In this document: positions 31,066 to 40,252 of the stretch, piece by piece
Layout: every line of letters starts with the position of its first letter
Position numbering within the stretch: the first letter of the stretch is position 1
Assembly: GCA_030457765.1 (NCBI GenBank)
Contig: JAKDUK010000003.1
Coordinates: 62,001-126,000, forward strand
Origin: Marinobacter sp.
GTDB lineage: Bacteria > Pseudomonadota > Gammaproteobacteria > Pseudomonadales > Oleiphilaceae
Direction of reading: 5' to 3'
Length of the DNA stretch: 64,000 nt
Notes under the pieces: model-generated
Told to the model about the DNA's origin: nothing
Seen by the model: only the letters and a program-made list of their open reading frames with translations
Databases searched by the model: none
Made by a program: the position numbers and the translations under genes

Positions 31066-33792
31066 TCAGGAAATAAGCGGCCGTTCATACTGCCGTACCA
31101 GGAAGCCAATCAACGCATCTTCATCCAATGGGTAGCTAAACAAATTACCCTGACACTGGGTACACCCGGCAGATTTCAGGAAGCTCAGTTGCTGCGGCGT
31201 TTCCACACCTTCCGCCACTACGGTCAGATGTAACTTTTGTGCCAATGCTATGACCGCAGAAGCCACATCGGTAGCACTGACATTGTACGGAATATCGCGA
31301 ATAAAACGGTGATCAATTTTTATTACATCAAGGGGAAGCTGCTGCAACGCAACAAGAGAACAGGCACCAGCTCCAAAATCATCCAGAATCAGGCACACGC
31401 CAAGATCATTAAGCGATACCAGAAGCTCGCGCAGCATGCGCGGGTCTTCATTCAATAATTCCACAGGCATTTCCAGTTCCAGCTTCTCAGGAGACACGCC
31501 CGTTTCGGTAATCACTTGCCGAACCATATCAAGAAAATGAGCATCTGTTACCTGCCTAACCGACAGGTTAACGGCCATCTTCAGGGCTTCAAATCCAGCC
31601 CGCTCTAACGCCTGCACTTGAATACATGCCTGGCGTAGCGCCATCTCGCCCAAACGTACAATCAACCCGGTTTCTTCTGCCAGACCAATAAACTGCTGCG
31701 CCGAAACCAGGCCTTTTTCCGGGTGATACCAGCGTAGAAACGCCTCCACACCAATCACTCGTTCACTGGCCAGGTCTACCTTAGGCTGATAATGCAGAAC
31801 AAAACGCTCGCCATCCAGGGCGCTCGCCAACTCCTCCTGCTGCAGCAACCGGCGCGCCGCTTTGATATTCATGGCCGGGGTGAAGAACTGATAGGTATTG
31901 CGCCCCATTTCTTTAGCTCGATACATAGCCAGATCGGCAAATTTCATCAGCGCGCCCGGGTCTTCGCTATCGTGGGGAATCATGGTTATACCGATACTTA
32001 CAGTAATACCGACCTCATGATCACTCAGCCGAATTCGCTGGCACAGCCTGCGCAAAATATTTTCCGCAACCTTGCCGGCTGCATCTGTGCCACTAATTTT
32101 CGGAAGTAGTACGACAAACTCATCACCGCCAAGTCTTGCCACAGAATCTTCTTCACGCAAGCAGCCCTCCAGCCATTGCGCTACCTGCCGTAAAAGTTCG
32201 TCACCTGCGTCATGGCCAAGAGTATCGTTAATGCGTTTAAAGCCATCGAGGTCCAGGAACATCAGGGCGGCAGACTCGCCGCTTCTGCGGCTGCGACGCA
32301 CTACACTGTTAAGGCGATCACGGAATAACTGGCGATTGGCAAGCCCTGTAAGCGGATCATAAAACGCCAAGCGATGCAGCTCAGCTTGCGCAGCTTTCAG
32401 CTGGGTTAGATCACGCAGGCTTAGCACCACACCGTGCACACCAGGTACCGTCAGCATGTCGGTGTAAGTGCCTTCCATGTCACGCCAGTTATCCGAAGCG
32501 TCGCGAATGCGCGCCCGGATAACCGGCATCTGTTTTCCTGGCGCCTGAACCGCCTCATCAAACCCTTGTTTGAGCTGGGGCCAATCGTCTTCGTGCACGA
32601 TGCTTTCCAGTGCAAGCGACTTCACGTCATTTGGGTCAAACCCAAGGATGTCAAAACTGGACGGGCTGGAGTAAAGAGGCACCCCTGCTTCATTCATAAC
32701 CAGTGTTACGTTGGCTGCTCCCTCAGTAATGGCACGATAGCGGCCCTCACTAACCTGCGCCATAAGCCGCGAGCGGATCAGCACTAACGCCACTATAAAA
32801 AGCAACAGACTTATAGCGGTACCGCTGCCCAACACAATAGATGGGCGCGGGTCTGAGGCGAGATAATCGAAGGCCGGAGTAGAACGGGTTTGCAGTAGCC
32901 AGTCCCGCCCACCATGACTTACGGTCTGGCTCATATTAAAACTGAAATCATTATCCAGCGAGCCAAGGTTTGAGCCGTACATCAGGTTTTTACGGGAAAC
33001 CACGCCATTATCGTAGATACGAACATCAAGAAAAGGAGAGATCAGTCCAACAATGCCGTCCAGGAGATTGTTCATGCGAAATGCACTGAAGACATAGCCC
33101 GCCAACATCATGCGGCGCTCAGACCGCACTTCGGGCACATCTCCCCCCTGATAAACCGGATAATACATAAGAAAGCTTGCCTGCCCTTCTGCCAACTCTT
33201 CCTGCACCAACACCACTTTTGCCGTGACCGTTGGAATAGCATCATCCCGGGATCGCTCCATGGCCTTACGATGGACCGGGTCACTGAATGCATCGTAGCC
33301 CAGCGCTTTACGGTTATTTTCGGTTCCTGGCTCCAGATACACCATAGGGTAATAAAAAGGTCCAGCCCCTAGCGGCCTGACCAAATATTTGTACACCCCC
33401 TCGGCGCGCACCGACGCAATGTGATCGGCCATGTCCCGCACCTCAATACGCTCAACATAGCCTATGCCTTGTATACCCGGGTAATATCGATTTATATCAA
33501 CCTTATGAACATACTCACCCCATTGTTCACGGGACACTTCACCCGCGACCGCGAAAAGACCAGCACTGCCTGCCAGAACCTGTTCATAGTTGAGCAAACG
33601 CTCTTCAATAGCGGTTTTCAACTGTAGCGATTGGGTCCGAAACCTGGCCTCAGTACGGTCATCTACTAACCGAATTGAAAATTGCCAAGACAAAATGGTG
33701 ATAGCGATCGCGACGACAAGAAGCAGCCAAGCTACCCAGGCATTGCGGGGCTTTAAAAGTTGCAGGAGAGGTAGATTTTTTTTGTTCATCAT
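31066..33792 (-). CDS. CHASE-PAS-GGDEF-EAL membrane protein with degenerate EAL domain
   Basis: About 908 residues from the ATG at 33792. An N-terminal membrane helix is followed by a periplasmic CHASE domain (YYPGIQGIGYV, PMVYLEP), a second membrane helix (SGTAISLLLFIVALVLI), PAS, GGDEF and EAL. GGDEF (about 555-559) and the RxxD inhibitory site (REED) are intact, so it can probably make c-di-GMP. The EAL signature reads EAF (about 683) and the usual ITE(S/N) metal site reads MPVE, while DDFGAG and AEGVE remain. It is therefore probably a poor or inactive phosphodiesterase, perhaps a c-di-GMP receptor. It lies between lepA and mucD with its own intergenic gaps. A GTG at 33819 is a less likely start. 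Confidence 0.92.
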   Translation of the reverse strand: MMNKKNLPLLQLLKPRNAWVAWLLLVVAIAITILSWQFSIRLVDDRTEARFRTQSLQLKTAIEERLLNYEQVLAGSAGLFAVAGEVSREQWGEYVHKVDINRYYPGIQGIGYVERIEVRDMADHIASVRAEGVYKYLVRPLGAGPFYYPMVYLEPGTENNRKALGYDAFSDPVHRKAMERSRDDAIPTVTAKVVLVQEELAEGQASFLMYYPVYQGGDVPEVRSERRMMLAGYVFSAFRMNNLLDGIVGLISPFLDVRIYDNGVVSRKNLMYGSNLGSLDNDFSFNMSQTVSHGGRDWLLQTRSTPAFDYLASDPRPSIVLGSGTAISLLLFIVALVLIRSRLMAQVSEGRYRAITEGAANVTLVMNEAGVPLYSSPSSFDILGFDPNDVKSLALESIVHEDDWPQLKQGFDEAVQAPGKQMPVIRARIRDASDNWRDMEGTYTDMLTVPGVHGVVLSLRDLTQLKAAQAELHRLAFYDPLTGLANRQLFRDRLNSVVRRSRRSGESAALMFLDLDGFKRINDTLGHDAGDELLRQVAQWLEGCLREEDSVARLGGDEFVVLLPKISGTDAAGKVAENILRRLCQRIRLSDHEVGITVSIGITMIPHDSEDPGALMKFADLAMYRAKEMGRNTYQFFTPAMNIKAARRLLQQEELASALDGERFVLHYQPKVDLASERVIGVEAFLRWYHPEKGLVSAQQFIGLAEETGLIVRLGEMALRQACIQVQALERAGFEALKMAVNLSVRQVTDAHFLDMVRQVITETGVSPEKLELEMPVELLNEDPRMLRELLVSLNDLGVCLILDDFGAGACSLVALQQLPLDVIKIDHRFIRDIPYNVSATDVASAVIALAQKLHLTVVAEGVETPQQLSFLKSAGCTQCQGNLFSYPLDEDALIGFLVRQYERPLIS

Positions 33793-33844
33793 CGAACTTG
33801 GTCCATTCCGTGGCCGCACTTTTTATTAATGCCGAGCAGTATAG

Positions 33845-33897
33845 CAAAAGCCCCCAGACCTGTCGTTTACAACATCAGACTTGGAGGCTTTCTTACT
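33845..33897 (-). terminator. Possible terminator of the rpoE-mucD operon
   Basis: On the minus strand, just after the mucD stop, an imperfect hairpin pairs AAGCCTCCAAG with CTGGGGGCTT and runs into TTTTG. One bulge and a long loop make it weaker than a textbook terminator. It would separate mucD from the CHASE-GGDEF-EAL gene downstream. Confidence 0.4.
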
Positions 33898-33924
33898 CTA
33901 CGAATGTAACGCCCGCTCAGGCTA

Positions 33925-35391
33925 TCAGGGCTTCATTACCAGATAGATTGCCCTGCCCTGGCGTACTACGCGAACAGATACGGCCCGCCCTTCTGGAAGT
34001 GCCTTGATCGCCTTTTGGAAATCATCAACCGATGAAACGGTTTCTCTGTTGATTTCGGTGATCACATCCCGGGCTCGAATTCCGGCATTGTAGGCCGGTC
34101 CTCGGTTTACCGCTGTTACAACCACTCCACCGGATACGCCAATAGAATCAGCCAGATCCGACGGCAATGGCTCTACCGTCATTCCCAAGGGCGAGGTGGA
34201 TGAACCACTCTCAGCAGGGGCCGCTTGCTGAACGCCATTTTCATCTGGCAACTGGCCAATTTCCACATCGACCGCGATTTCTTTACCGCCACGAAGAACG
34301 GTAAGACGCGCTGTTTCACCCACAGGTGTACGCCCCACCATAGGCGGCAAATCGGACGAGCGCTGAACATCCTCGCCATCGTATTCAAGCACTATGTCGC
34401 CAGACTGCAAGCCGCCTTCCTGGGCCGGAGAGCCTGCCATAACTTCTGCAATCAGCGCACCCCTTGGGCGTCTCAAACCAAAGGACTCTGCCAAATCACG
34501 ATTCACTTCCTGAATCAAAACACCCAGCCAACCGCGGGATACCACGCCTTTGTCGCGAATCTGGCGGAACACACTCATGGCATCGTCAATGGGGATGGCA
34601 AACGAAACCCCCATGAAACCACCAGAACGGGTATAGATCTGTGAATTAATACCGATCACCTCACCGTTAAGATTGAACAATGGGCCACCAGAATTACCCG
34701 GATTAATAGCCACATCGGTCTGGATAAACGGAACATAATTTTCAGACGGCAGAGAACGGCCTAAAGCACTGACAATGCCGGCAGTAACCGTGTAATCAAA
34801 ACCGAAGGGCGAACCTATAGCAAACACCCATTCACCCACCTTCAGGTCTTTGGAACGCCCTGTTTTTACGACGGGTAGATCGTCCCCGTTCTCGATTTTC
34901 AAAACAGCCATATCAGAGCGAGGGTCTGTGCCAATCAATGTTGCCGGTAGTTCACGGCGATCATTGAGTCTGACGATAATTTCATCGGCGTCTTCAACTA
35001 CATGATTATTAGTCAGCACATAACCATCAGCAGACACAATAAACCCCGATCCCATGGAGCGGCGGGGCCGGGACTCACTCGGTCCGTGGCCAAAGGGAGA
35101 CTGAGGGCCACGAAAGAACTCCTGAAAGAACTCGGGCAACTGCTCAAGCTGCCGCTCATCAAAAGGCAAGCCGTGGAATCGCTTGTTTCCGCCAGCGGGC
35201 GCATTGCTCGTTGTACTTATATTCACCACGGCGGCGGCATTTTTTTCAACCAGCTCTGTAAAATCTGGCAGCGCCGCCGCGAGGCCGGCCTGACTCCAAG
35301 CCACGAGTATAATAGCGAGCAATGAACCCAACACATTCTTTGCGAATAGTGCCGGGGAAAATTGGCTAACAGCTGTTGTCGCTCTCAACAT
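33925..35391 (-). CDS. mucD: Periplasmic Do-family serine protease (MucD/DegP type)
   Basis: Degrades misfolded envelope proteins. The 488-residue precursor has a hydrophobic signal segment (about 21-38), the protease domain with catalytic His (LTNNHVVEDAD), Asp (DPRSDMAVLKIE) and Ser (NPGNSGGPLFN), and two PDZ domains (from about 290 and about 400). The triad is complete. It is the last gene of the rpoE operon, 18 nt after rseC. In Pseudomonas MucD limits activation of the AlgU sigma factor by removing the inducing misfolded proteins. Confidence 0.95.
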   Translation of the reverse strand: MLRATTAVSQFSPALFAKNVLGSLLAIILVAWSQAGLAAALPDFTELVEKNAAAVVNISTTSNAPAGGNKRFHGLPFDERQLEQLPEFFQEFFRGPQSPFGHGPSESRPRRSMGSGFIVSADGYVLTNNHVVEDADEIIVRLNDRRELPATLIGTDPRSDMAVLKIENGDDLPVVKTGRSKDLKVGEWVFAIGSPFGFDYTVTAGIVSALGRSLPSENYVPFIQTDVAINPGNSGGPLFNLNGEVIGINSQIYTRSGGFMGVSFAIPIDDAMSVFRQIRDKGVVSRGWLGVLIQEVNRDLAESFGLRRPRGALIAEVMAGSPAQEGGLQSGDIVLEYDGEDVQRSSDLPPMVGRTPVGETARLTVLRGGKEIAVDVEIGQLPDENGVQQAAPAESGSSTSPLGMTVEPLPSDLADSIGVSGGVVVTAVNRGPAYNAGIRARDVITEINRETVSSVDDFQKAIKALPEGRAVSVRVVRQGRAIYLVMKP

Positions 35392-35409
35392 GTCAGAATC
35401 CTCTATATT

Positions 35410-35877
35410 TCATATTAAAAGGTCTGGATGGGCAACTGATCCGGCCGGGATGCGGTTTACCCGGAGCAGTCTGGGCTCATAACTACCGGTGTTCCTGCGC
35501 TGTAACTGTCGACTTAACACAAAACCCGATGTCAGCCCGACCGCGGCGCCCAGCATAGCTGCAAAATCATTGCCGCTGGACAGCTGATGTCCAGCCACAC
35601 TGGCCACCACCATAAGCAGCAGAGGCAAAGCATATACCAGCAGCGAGGCGCCAAGAAGGGCGCTTTCCTCAATACCAAGAGTGACTTCTTCACCAACATT
35701 GGCGTTCGCGGAATTGAATACACGAACTTGATTGGCCCGGCCGCCGGTTGCCGAGGCCAACACTTTTTGCCCACAGCCGTTGCGCGCCGAACAGCTCTGA
35801 CAAGCGCTGGCGCGGATCGTCTGAACCCAGGCATGCGCACCGGTCACGGCAATCACTTTTCCTGATTCTGTAATCAT
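35410..35877 (-). CDS. rseC: RseC/MucC family membrane protein
   Basis: A 155-residue inner-membrane protein. The N-terminal part carries a cysteine cluster (CQSCSARNGCGQK, about 26-38), typical of RseC and linked in E. coli to the SoxR-reducing system. Two membrane helices follow (about 80-100 and 105-125, LGASLLVYALPLLLMVVASVAG and the next segment). It overlaps rseB by 4 nt and precedes mucD by 18 nt. Its exact role in sigma-E control is unsettled in the family. Confidence 0.92.
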   Translation of the reverse strand: MITESGKVIAVTGAHAWVQTIRASACQSCSARNGCGQKVLASATGGRANQVRVFNSANANVGEEVTLGIEESALLGASLLVYALPLLLMVVASVAGHQLSSGNDFAAMLGAAVGLTSGFVLSRQLQRRNTGSYEPRLLRVNRIPAGSVAHPDLLI

Positions 35878-36938
35878 TGTTCATCCCCGCCCAAGGCAAA
35901 GGCCTCGTCAATTTGTACTGATTCGGCAACTTTGCGGGCCGAAACAGGTGGGATTTCGCCGACAACCGTCACCAGAAATACCTTTTCCCCGCGTTGTAGC
36001 TGACGCATATAAATAGTGGTGGCTCCTATGCGCGAAGCACCAGTGGGCATGCGCACCGATCCGGTGGGCTCAACAAATACCGAAAATGCCGCAAGCCCAT
36101 CTGAAAAGGCGACGGCCTGCCCCTTCCGCGCGCTGGGCGCAGCAGCCGGCTCAAAACCTTCCGGGCGCCAGCCCAGGTGCCAGCCATGCATCCGCGCAGC
36201 CGTTGAGAATGTATCGTGATCCCCGCCGCCGCTCAGGGAGCGGGAAACCTCACGCCCCTCTGATTGAATTTTAAATTCGCTGTCAGGAATCTCGTCGGTA
36301 ATCTCAAGATTAGTAAACTGAAAATGCTCCAGTACGTCGCCGTTAGACGCTCGCACGTGGCTTTTCACCAACAACCCCGTGGATTTTTCAAGCCACAGGC
36401 GATGACTGTATCTATATGGATCTTTAGCCGTCAGCGCAACCGTTACCACATCATAACCGGCAATACGGTCTTCCTCCTGCAGTTCGGCACTGTACCACCG
36501 GCTGACCGGAATTAGTTGACTGGTAAACGCCTCTGCAAACGGCCCAGACGGGATAATCTGCCCCAACTGCACCTTGCCCTGCTCAGGCAGAACACACACT
36601 ACGCTCATGCCTCGCCTTACAATTTCGCCACTACCGCCATCCTGCAAAACCAGGCGTTCCTCAACAACACCGTTGTGAAACCGATGAGCTATTTGCATGG
36701 AATGCACGCTGGAGCCCCTCGCATAGACAAACACACCGCGATAGGACGTCATGTTAAGGGCAGGCCCCAATCGTTCAAGCCAGTAAGCGGCGGCTCTCCC
36801 TTCTGCGTTCTCTTTTTCCACCCCATAAGCTGGCACGGCCATAATCAACGCAAGCACAAAGAGTCCAGGCAACGACAGGCTTGCCGTGCTAAAACGGGGG
36901 GTGCGGACTTTGCTCATGGATGCCTTCATGATTTTCAA
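35874..36938 (-). CDS. rseB: Sigma-E regulator RseB/MucB
   Basis: Periplasmic protein that binds the anti-sigma factor RseA and shields it from DegS cleavage until lipid or LPS signals arrive. The 354-residue precursor has a signal peptide (LFVLALIMAVPAYG, cleavage near residue 38), then the MucB/RseB N-terminal domain (AYWLERLGPALNMTSYRGVFVYARG) and the C-terminal domain (about 230-340). The start directly abuts the rseA stop codon, and the end overlaps rseC by 4 nt, so all four downstream genes look coupled to rpoE. Confidence 0.95.
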   Translation of the reverse strand: MKIMKASMSKVRTPRFSTASLSLPGLFVLALIMAVPAYGVEKENAEGRAAAYWLERLGPALNMTSYRGVFVYARGSSVHSMQIAHRFHNGVVEERLVLQDGGSGEIVRRGMSVVCVLPEQGKVQLGQIIPSGPFAEAFTSQLIPVSRWYSAELQEEDRIAGYDVVTVALTAKDPYRYSHRLWLEKSTGLLVKSHVRASNGDVLEHFQFTNLEITDEIPDSEFKIQSEGREVSRSLSGGGDHDTFSTAARMHGWHLGWRPEGFEPAAAPSARKGQAVAFSDGLAAFSVFVEPTGSVRMPTGASRIGATTIYMRQLQRGEKVFLVTVVGEIPPVSARKVAESVQIDEAFALGGDEQ

Positions 36939-37523
36939 TCAGTGGCCACCGCTGGCACTAACAAGGCGAGCGTAACCCACAGAGCCCTGCCCGGCACCTA
37001 CACTATTATGCTGAGCATGCTCTAGCAGATAGCGGTTCATATATTCCCACTGTTCCTTATCAAGCCCCTGCAAGGCCACCTCTTGAACTGGCAAGCCCTC
37101 GCCTGAAGGTGTAACAACAGACGGCTCTGCTGTCGGTGCTGATGCAAAAGCATCCGTTGGCGCTTCACCAGACTCCCACCCGGCGCCAGCACCAAAGCCA
37201 ACCAACAAGGCGGTTGAGATCATAGCCACCGCCGGCCAGCGCCACTGCTTTGATTCCTTGCGATCAACAGCAACACGAGATGCGGGCATGGGTGCACGGC
37301 CATCCAGCCTTTCACGCACAGCGACACTGATATCCACTCCATCTAACGGCGAATGACCTCTGTGCATAAGGTCGTTGATGCCCTGCCATCTCTGCCACTG
37401 AGCCCGCACGTCACCCTGGTCTTCGCGGGACAATAAGCGCCGAACAGAAAGCTCATCGGCTTCGTCGTCCATCATGGCAGACAGTGTTTCTCGGAGACGA
37501 TCATCCATAGGATGCACCCTCAA
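36939..37523 (-). CDS. rseA: Anti-sigma-E factor RseA/MucA
   Basis: Inner-membrane protein that holds RpoE/AlgU inactive. The 194-residue protein starts with the sigma-binding block LRETLSAMMDDEADELSVRRLL, has one membrane segment (about 90-105, AVAMISTALLVGFGAG) and a C-terminal periplasmic part ending in a short RseB-binding region. Length equals P. aeruginosa MucA (194). It abuts the rpoE stop codon upstream and the rseB start downstream. Truncation of MucA causes mucoidy in Pseudomonas; this copy is full length. Confidence 0.95.
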   Translation of the reverse strand: MRVHPMDDRLRETLSAMMDDEADELSVRRLLSREDQGDVRAQWQRWQGINDLMHRGHSPLDGVDISVAVRERLDGRAPMPASRVAVDRKESKQWRWPAVAMISTALLVGFGAGAGWESGEAPTDAFASAPTAEPSVVTPSGEGLPVQEVALQGLDKEQWEYMNRYLLEHAQHNSVGAGQGSVGYARLVSASGGH

Positions 37524-38207
37524 TTACGTCACAGAATGGTTTAGCATGGGCCCCAGGTACCGATCAACAGCGTCTCGGGCCCGAAAAATACGCGAGCGCA
37601 CGGTCCCGATGGGACACTCCAGAATACGCGCAATGTCTTCATAACTGAGCCCGTCATACTCTCGCAACAAAAATGCGGACCTTAGTTCTTCTGGCAACGA
37701 GGCTATCGCGTTACTGAGTTCTTTTTGCAGCTGCTCGCGCTGGAGCAGTCGCTCGGGCGAAGCAATGTCGCGTAAGCGCCGGCCGTCATCATAATTTTCT
37801 GCTTCAGCAGAATCCGCACTTCCCTGAGGCCTGCGATTGCGGGATTCAAGATGATTTTTAGCCGTATTTACTGCAATCCGGTACAGCCACGTATAAAAGG
37901 CGCTGTCGCCACGAAAACGATCAATAGCCCGGTAAGCTTTAATAAACGTTTCCTGGGCGAGATCCATGACTTCCTGGCTGTCATACACGTACCGGCTGAT
38001 AATAGACGCCACCCTCGACTGATATTTAACAACCAGCAAATCAAACGCTGCGCGATCCCCGTTGCGAACCTTGCGAACAAGTTGCAGGTCGGTCTGGCGA
38101 TCTGGCTGCTCAGTTTGTTTTTCGTCATTGGGGGCCATGGGCACTGCGCCGGTACGCTCCGGTTTCGTGGCCAGCTTTCCGGCCAATACGAGTTTTTGAT
38201 GGTTCAT
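37524..38207 (-). CDS. rpoE: Extracytoplasmic stress sigma factor RpoE/AlgU
   Basis: ECF sigma factor for envelope stress. Region 2 is seen as RAAFDLLVVKYQSRVASII...LAQETFIKAYRAIDRFRG...FYTWLYRIAVNTAKN, region 4 as LREYDGLSYEDIARIL...GTVRSRIFRARDAV. From the ATG at 38207 the protein has 227 residues, about 30 more than AlgU of P. aeruginosa, the extra being an N-terminal basic tail. An internal ATG at 38138 would give 204 residues. The longer start has GAGAG nearby and a fitting sigma-E promoter 70 nt upstream; the shorter has no ribosome binding site, so I favour the longer one, without certainty. Confidence 0.94.
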   Translation of the reverse strand: MNHQKLVLAGKLATKPERTGAVPMAPNDEKQTEQPDRQTDLQLVRKVRNGDRAAFDLLVVKYQSRVASIISRYVYDSQEVMDLAQETFIKAYRAIDRFRGDSAFYTWLYRIAVNTAKNHLESRNRRPQGSADSAEAENYDDGRRLRDIASPERLLQREQLQKELSNAIASLPEELRSAFLLREYDGLSYEDIARILECPIGTVRSRIFRARDAVDRYLGPMLNHSVT

Positions 38208-38276
38208 ACTCTCTATCCGGCGCCCGTTTGTAAAAAAGACGATTCAACCTGAAAGGCCAATCATCCGTCAGGCCAA

Positions 38277-38303
38277 ATAGACAGCAAGCGTAAAGTTTAG
38301 TTC
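38277..38303 (-). promoter_or_regulatory. Sigma-E-like autoregulatory promoter of rpoE
   Basis: On the minus strand GAACTA (38303-38298) and TCTAT (38281-38277) are separated by exactly 16 nt. The known AlgU/RpoE consensus is GAACTT, 16-17 nt, TCTGA, so 5 of 6 and 3 of 5 positions match. It lies about 70 nt before the rpoE start and would give a leader of about 60 nt. RpoE commonly transcribes its own operon, which supports the reading. Confidence 0.6.
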
Positions 38304-38319
38304 AATACGCGTCTACATT

Positions 38320-39945
38320 ATGGCCCGCGACCACAACCCAATGCCACAGCCCTATGAATACGATGTCCTCATTATCGGCAGCGGCGCTGCCGGTCTCACC
38401 GTTGCGCTGAATCTTCCGCAACATCTGAAGATATGCGTTGTTAGCAAAGCTGACATCAGCAGCGGTGCTACGCTTTGGGCTCAGGGCGGCATAGCTGCTG
38501 TTCTGGATGACCAGGACTCTTCCGAAAACCATATACAAGACACGCTTATGGCCGGTGGAGGCTTGTGCCATGAAGATGCCGTGCGATTTACCGTAGAGCA
38601 CAGCAAAAAGAGTATTGAATGGCTCATTGAGACCGGCGTAGATTTTACCCGCAACACAGACTCCCAACTCCACTTGACTCGCGAAGGCGGTCACAGCCAC
38701 CGGCGCATTATTCACGCCGCCGATGCCACCGGGCACGCCGTATCCACAACATTGGCAAGCCAAGCTCGGGCACGACCAAATATTGAGCTCAGATCCAGCC
38801 GTGTCGCCGTCGATTTGATCACCAATCGCAAGCTGGCATTGCCTGGCAACCGATGCGTTGGCGCTTATATATTGAATCTTGAAGACAACCACGTGGAATT
38901 GTTCCGGGCGCGCTTCACCGTGATTGCGACCGGCGGTGCCTCTAAAGCCTACCGCTACACCACAAACCCGGACGGCGCCTCGGGAGATGGCATTGCCATG
39001 GCATGGCGTGCCGGCTGTCGTGTTGCCAACATGGAGTTCAACCAGTTCCACCCAACTTGCCTTTATCACCCTCACGCCAAATCTTTCCTGATTACCGAGG
39101 CAGTACGAGGTGAAGGCGGGTTACTAAAGCTGCCAGACGGCTCCCGTTTCATGGACCGCTTTGACAAGCGCGCTGAGCTGGCACCGCGAGACATAGTTGC
39201 CCGTGCCATTGACCATGAAATGAAACGACTGGGCGCAGACCACCTGTTACTGGATATAAGCCACAAACCAGCAGACTTCATCCGTCATCACTTTCCGACC
39301 ATTTATGAAAAATGCCTGGAATTTGGCATAGACATTACCCGGGAGGCTATTCCTGTTGTGCCGGCTGCGCACTATACCTGTGGCGGTATTGTTAGCGATG
39401 ACCGGGCGCGAACCGATATTAATCAACTTTACGTAGTAGGTGAAGCCGGATTTACCGGACTGCACGGCGCCAACCGCATGGCCAGCAACTCACTACTGGA
39501 ATGCCTGGTGTACGGGCGCGCAGCCGCCGCGGACATTACACGCCGAGAGGCTGATATTCCCCAGTCACCGGACGCGCCAGCATGGGATGAAAGCCAGGTA
39601 CGAGACTCTGATGAAGACGTTGTGATTTCTCACAACTGGGATGAGTTACGACACTTTATGTGGGACTACGTGGGTATTGTGCGCACAACCAAACGCCTGC
39701 AGAGAGCAAAACACCGAGTCGATCTATTGTCAGGTGAAATCGGTGAATTTTACAATAATTATCGGGTTACCAACGACCTACTGGAACTGAGAAATCTGGT
39801 CACCGTGTCTGACCTGATTATTTGCTCAGCAATGCAGCGTAAGGAAAGCCGTGGCCTACATTACACGCTGGATTATCCGGGACTGCAACATGAGCCCCGT
39901 GATACCTTACTCATGCCAACTACTTACAGAACGCCATCTCCGTAA
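38320..39945 (+). CDS. nadB: L-aspartate oxidase
   Basis: FAD enzyme oxidising L-aspartate to iminoaspartate, the first step of NAD synthesis. The 541-residue protein has the FAD-binding dinucleotide motif [15 protein letters not shown] (about 11-25), the AspOx/SdhA active-site blocks [28 protein letters not shown] and HYTCGGI, and [20 protein letters not shown] near residue 385. It is divergent from rpoE, as in P. aeruginosa, and 34 nt ahead of sdhE, an FAD attachment factor. No strong ribosome binding site precedes the ATG; a second ATG at 38341 is possible. Confidence 0.96.
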   Translation: MARDHNPMPQPYEYDVLIIGSGAAGLTVALNLPQHLKICVVSKADISSGATLWAQGGIAAVLDDQDSSENHIQDTLMAGGGLCHEDAVRFTVEHSKKSIEWLIETGVDFTRNTDSQLHLTREGGHSHRRIIHAADATGHAVSTTLASQARARPNIELRSSRVAVDLITNRKLALPGNRCVGAYILNLEDNHVELFRARFTVIATGGASKAYRYTTNPDGASGDGIAMAWRAGCRVANMEFNQFHPTCLYHPHAKSFLITEAVRGEGGLLKLPDGSRFMDRFDKRAELAPRDIVARAIDHEMKRLGADHLLLDISHKPADFIRHHFPTIYEKCLEFGIDITREAIPVVPAAHYTCGGIVSDDRARTDINQLYVVGEAGFTGLHGANRMASNSLLECLVYGRAAAADITRREADIPQSPDAPAWDESQVRDSDEDVVISHNWDELRHFMWDYVGIVRTTKRLQRAKHRVDLLSGEIGEFYNNYRVTNDLLELRNLVTVSDLIICSAMQRKESRGLHYTLDYPGLQHEPRDTLLMPTTYRTPSP

Positions 39946-39979
39946 AACCGCCGTTAAGAGAATAACCAAGAGAGCAACT

Positions 39980-40252
39980 ATGCAAGACTCCAAAGCCCCT
40001 GCGGACAACTCCGAATTCAATCGTCTCTGGTGGCATAGCCGCCGTGGCATGCTGGAGTTAGATGTTCTACTGATTCCGTTTTTGGAAGAAGTTTACCAAG
40101 AACTGGATACAGAAGATCAGGACCGCTACGAAAAACTTCTGACCTGCGAAGATACCGACATGTTTGAATGGTTCATGCAGCGCAGCCGTCCTGACGATGC
40201 GGATCTCCAGGGCATTGTTGATATCATCCTTGCCCGTGTCCAGCCAGATTGA
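39980..40252 (+). CDS. sdhE: FAD assembly factor SdhE
   Basis: A small 90-residue protein that promotes covalent FAD attachment to SdhA. The family hallmark RGMLELD is present (here [16 protein letters not shown], about 22-37), followed by the [12 protein letters not shown] block. I took the ATG at 39980, which follows AAGAGAG; an upstream in-frame start would run back through the end of nadB and add non-family sequence. Its end overlaps the putative start of ygfX, the usual partner. Confidence 0.93.
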   Translation: MQDSKAPADNSEFNRLWWHSRRGMLELDVLLIPFLEEVYQELDTEDQDRYEKLLTCEDTDMFEWFMQRSRPDDADLQGIVDIILARVQPD

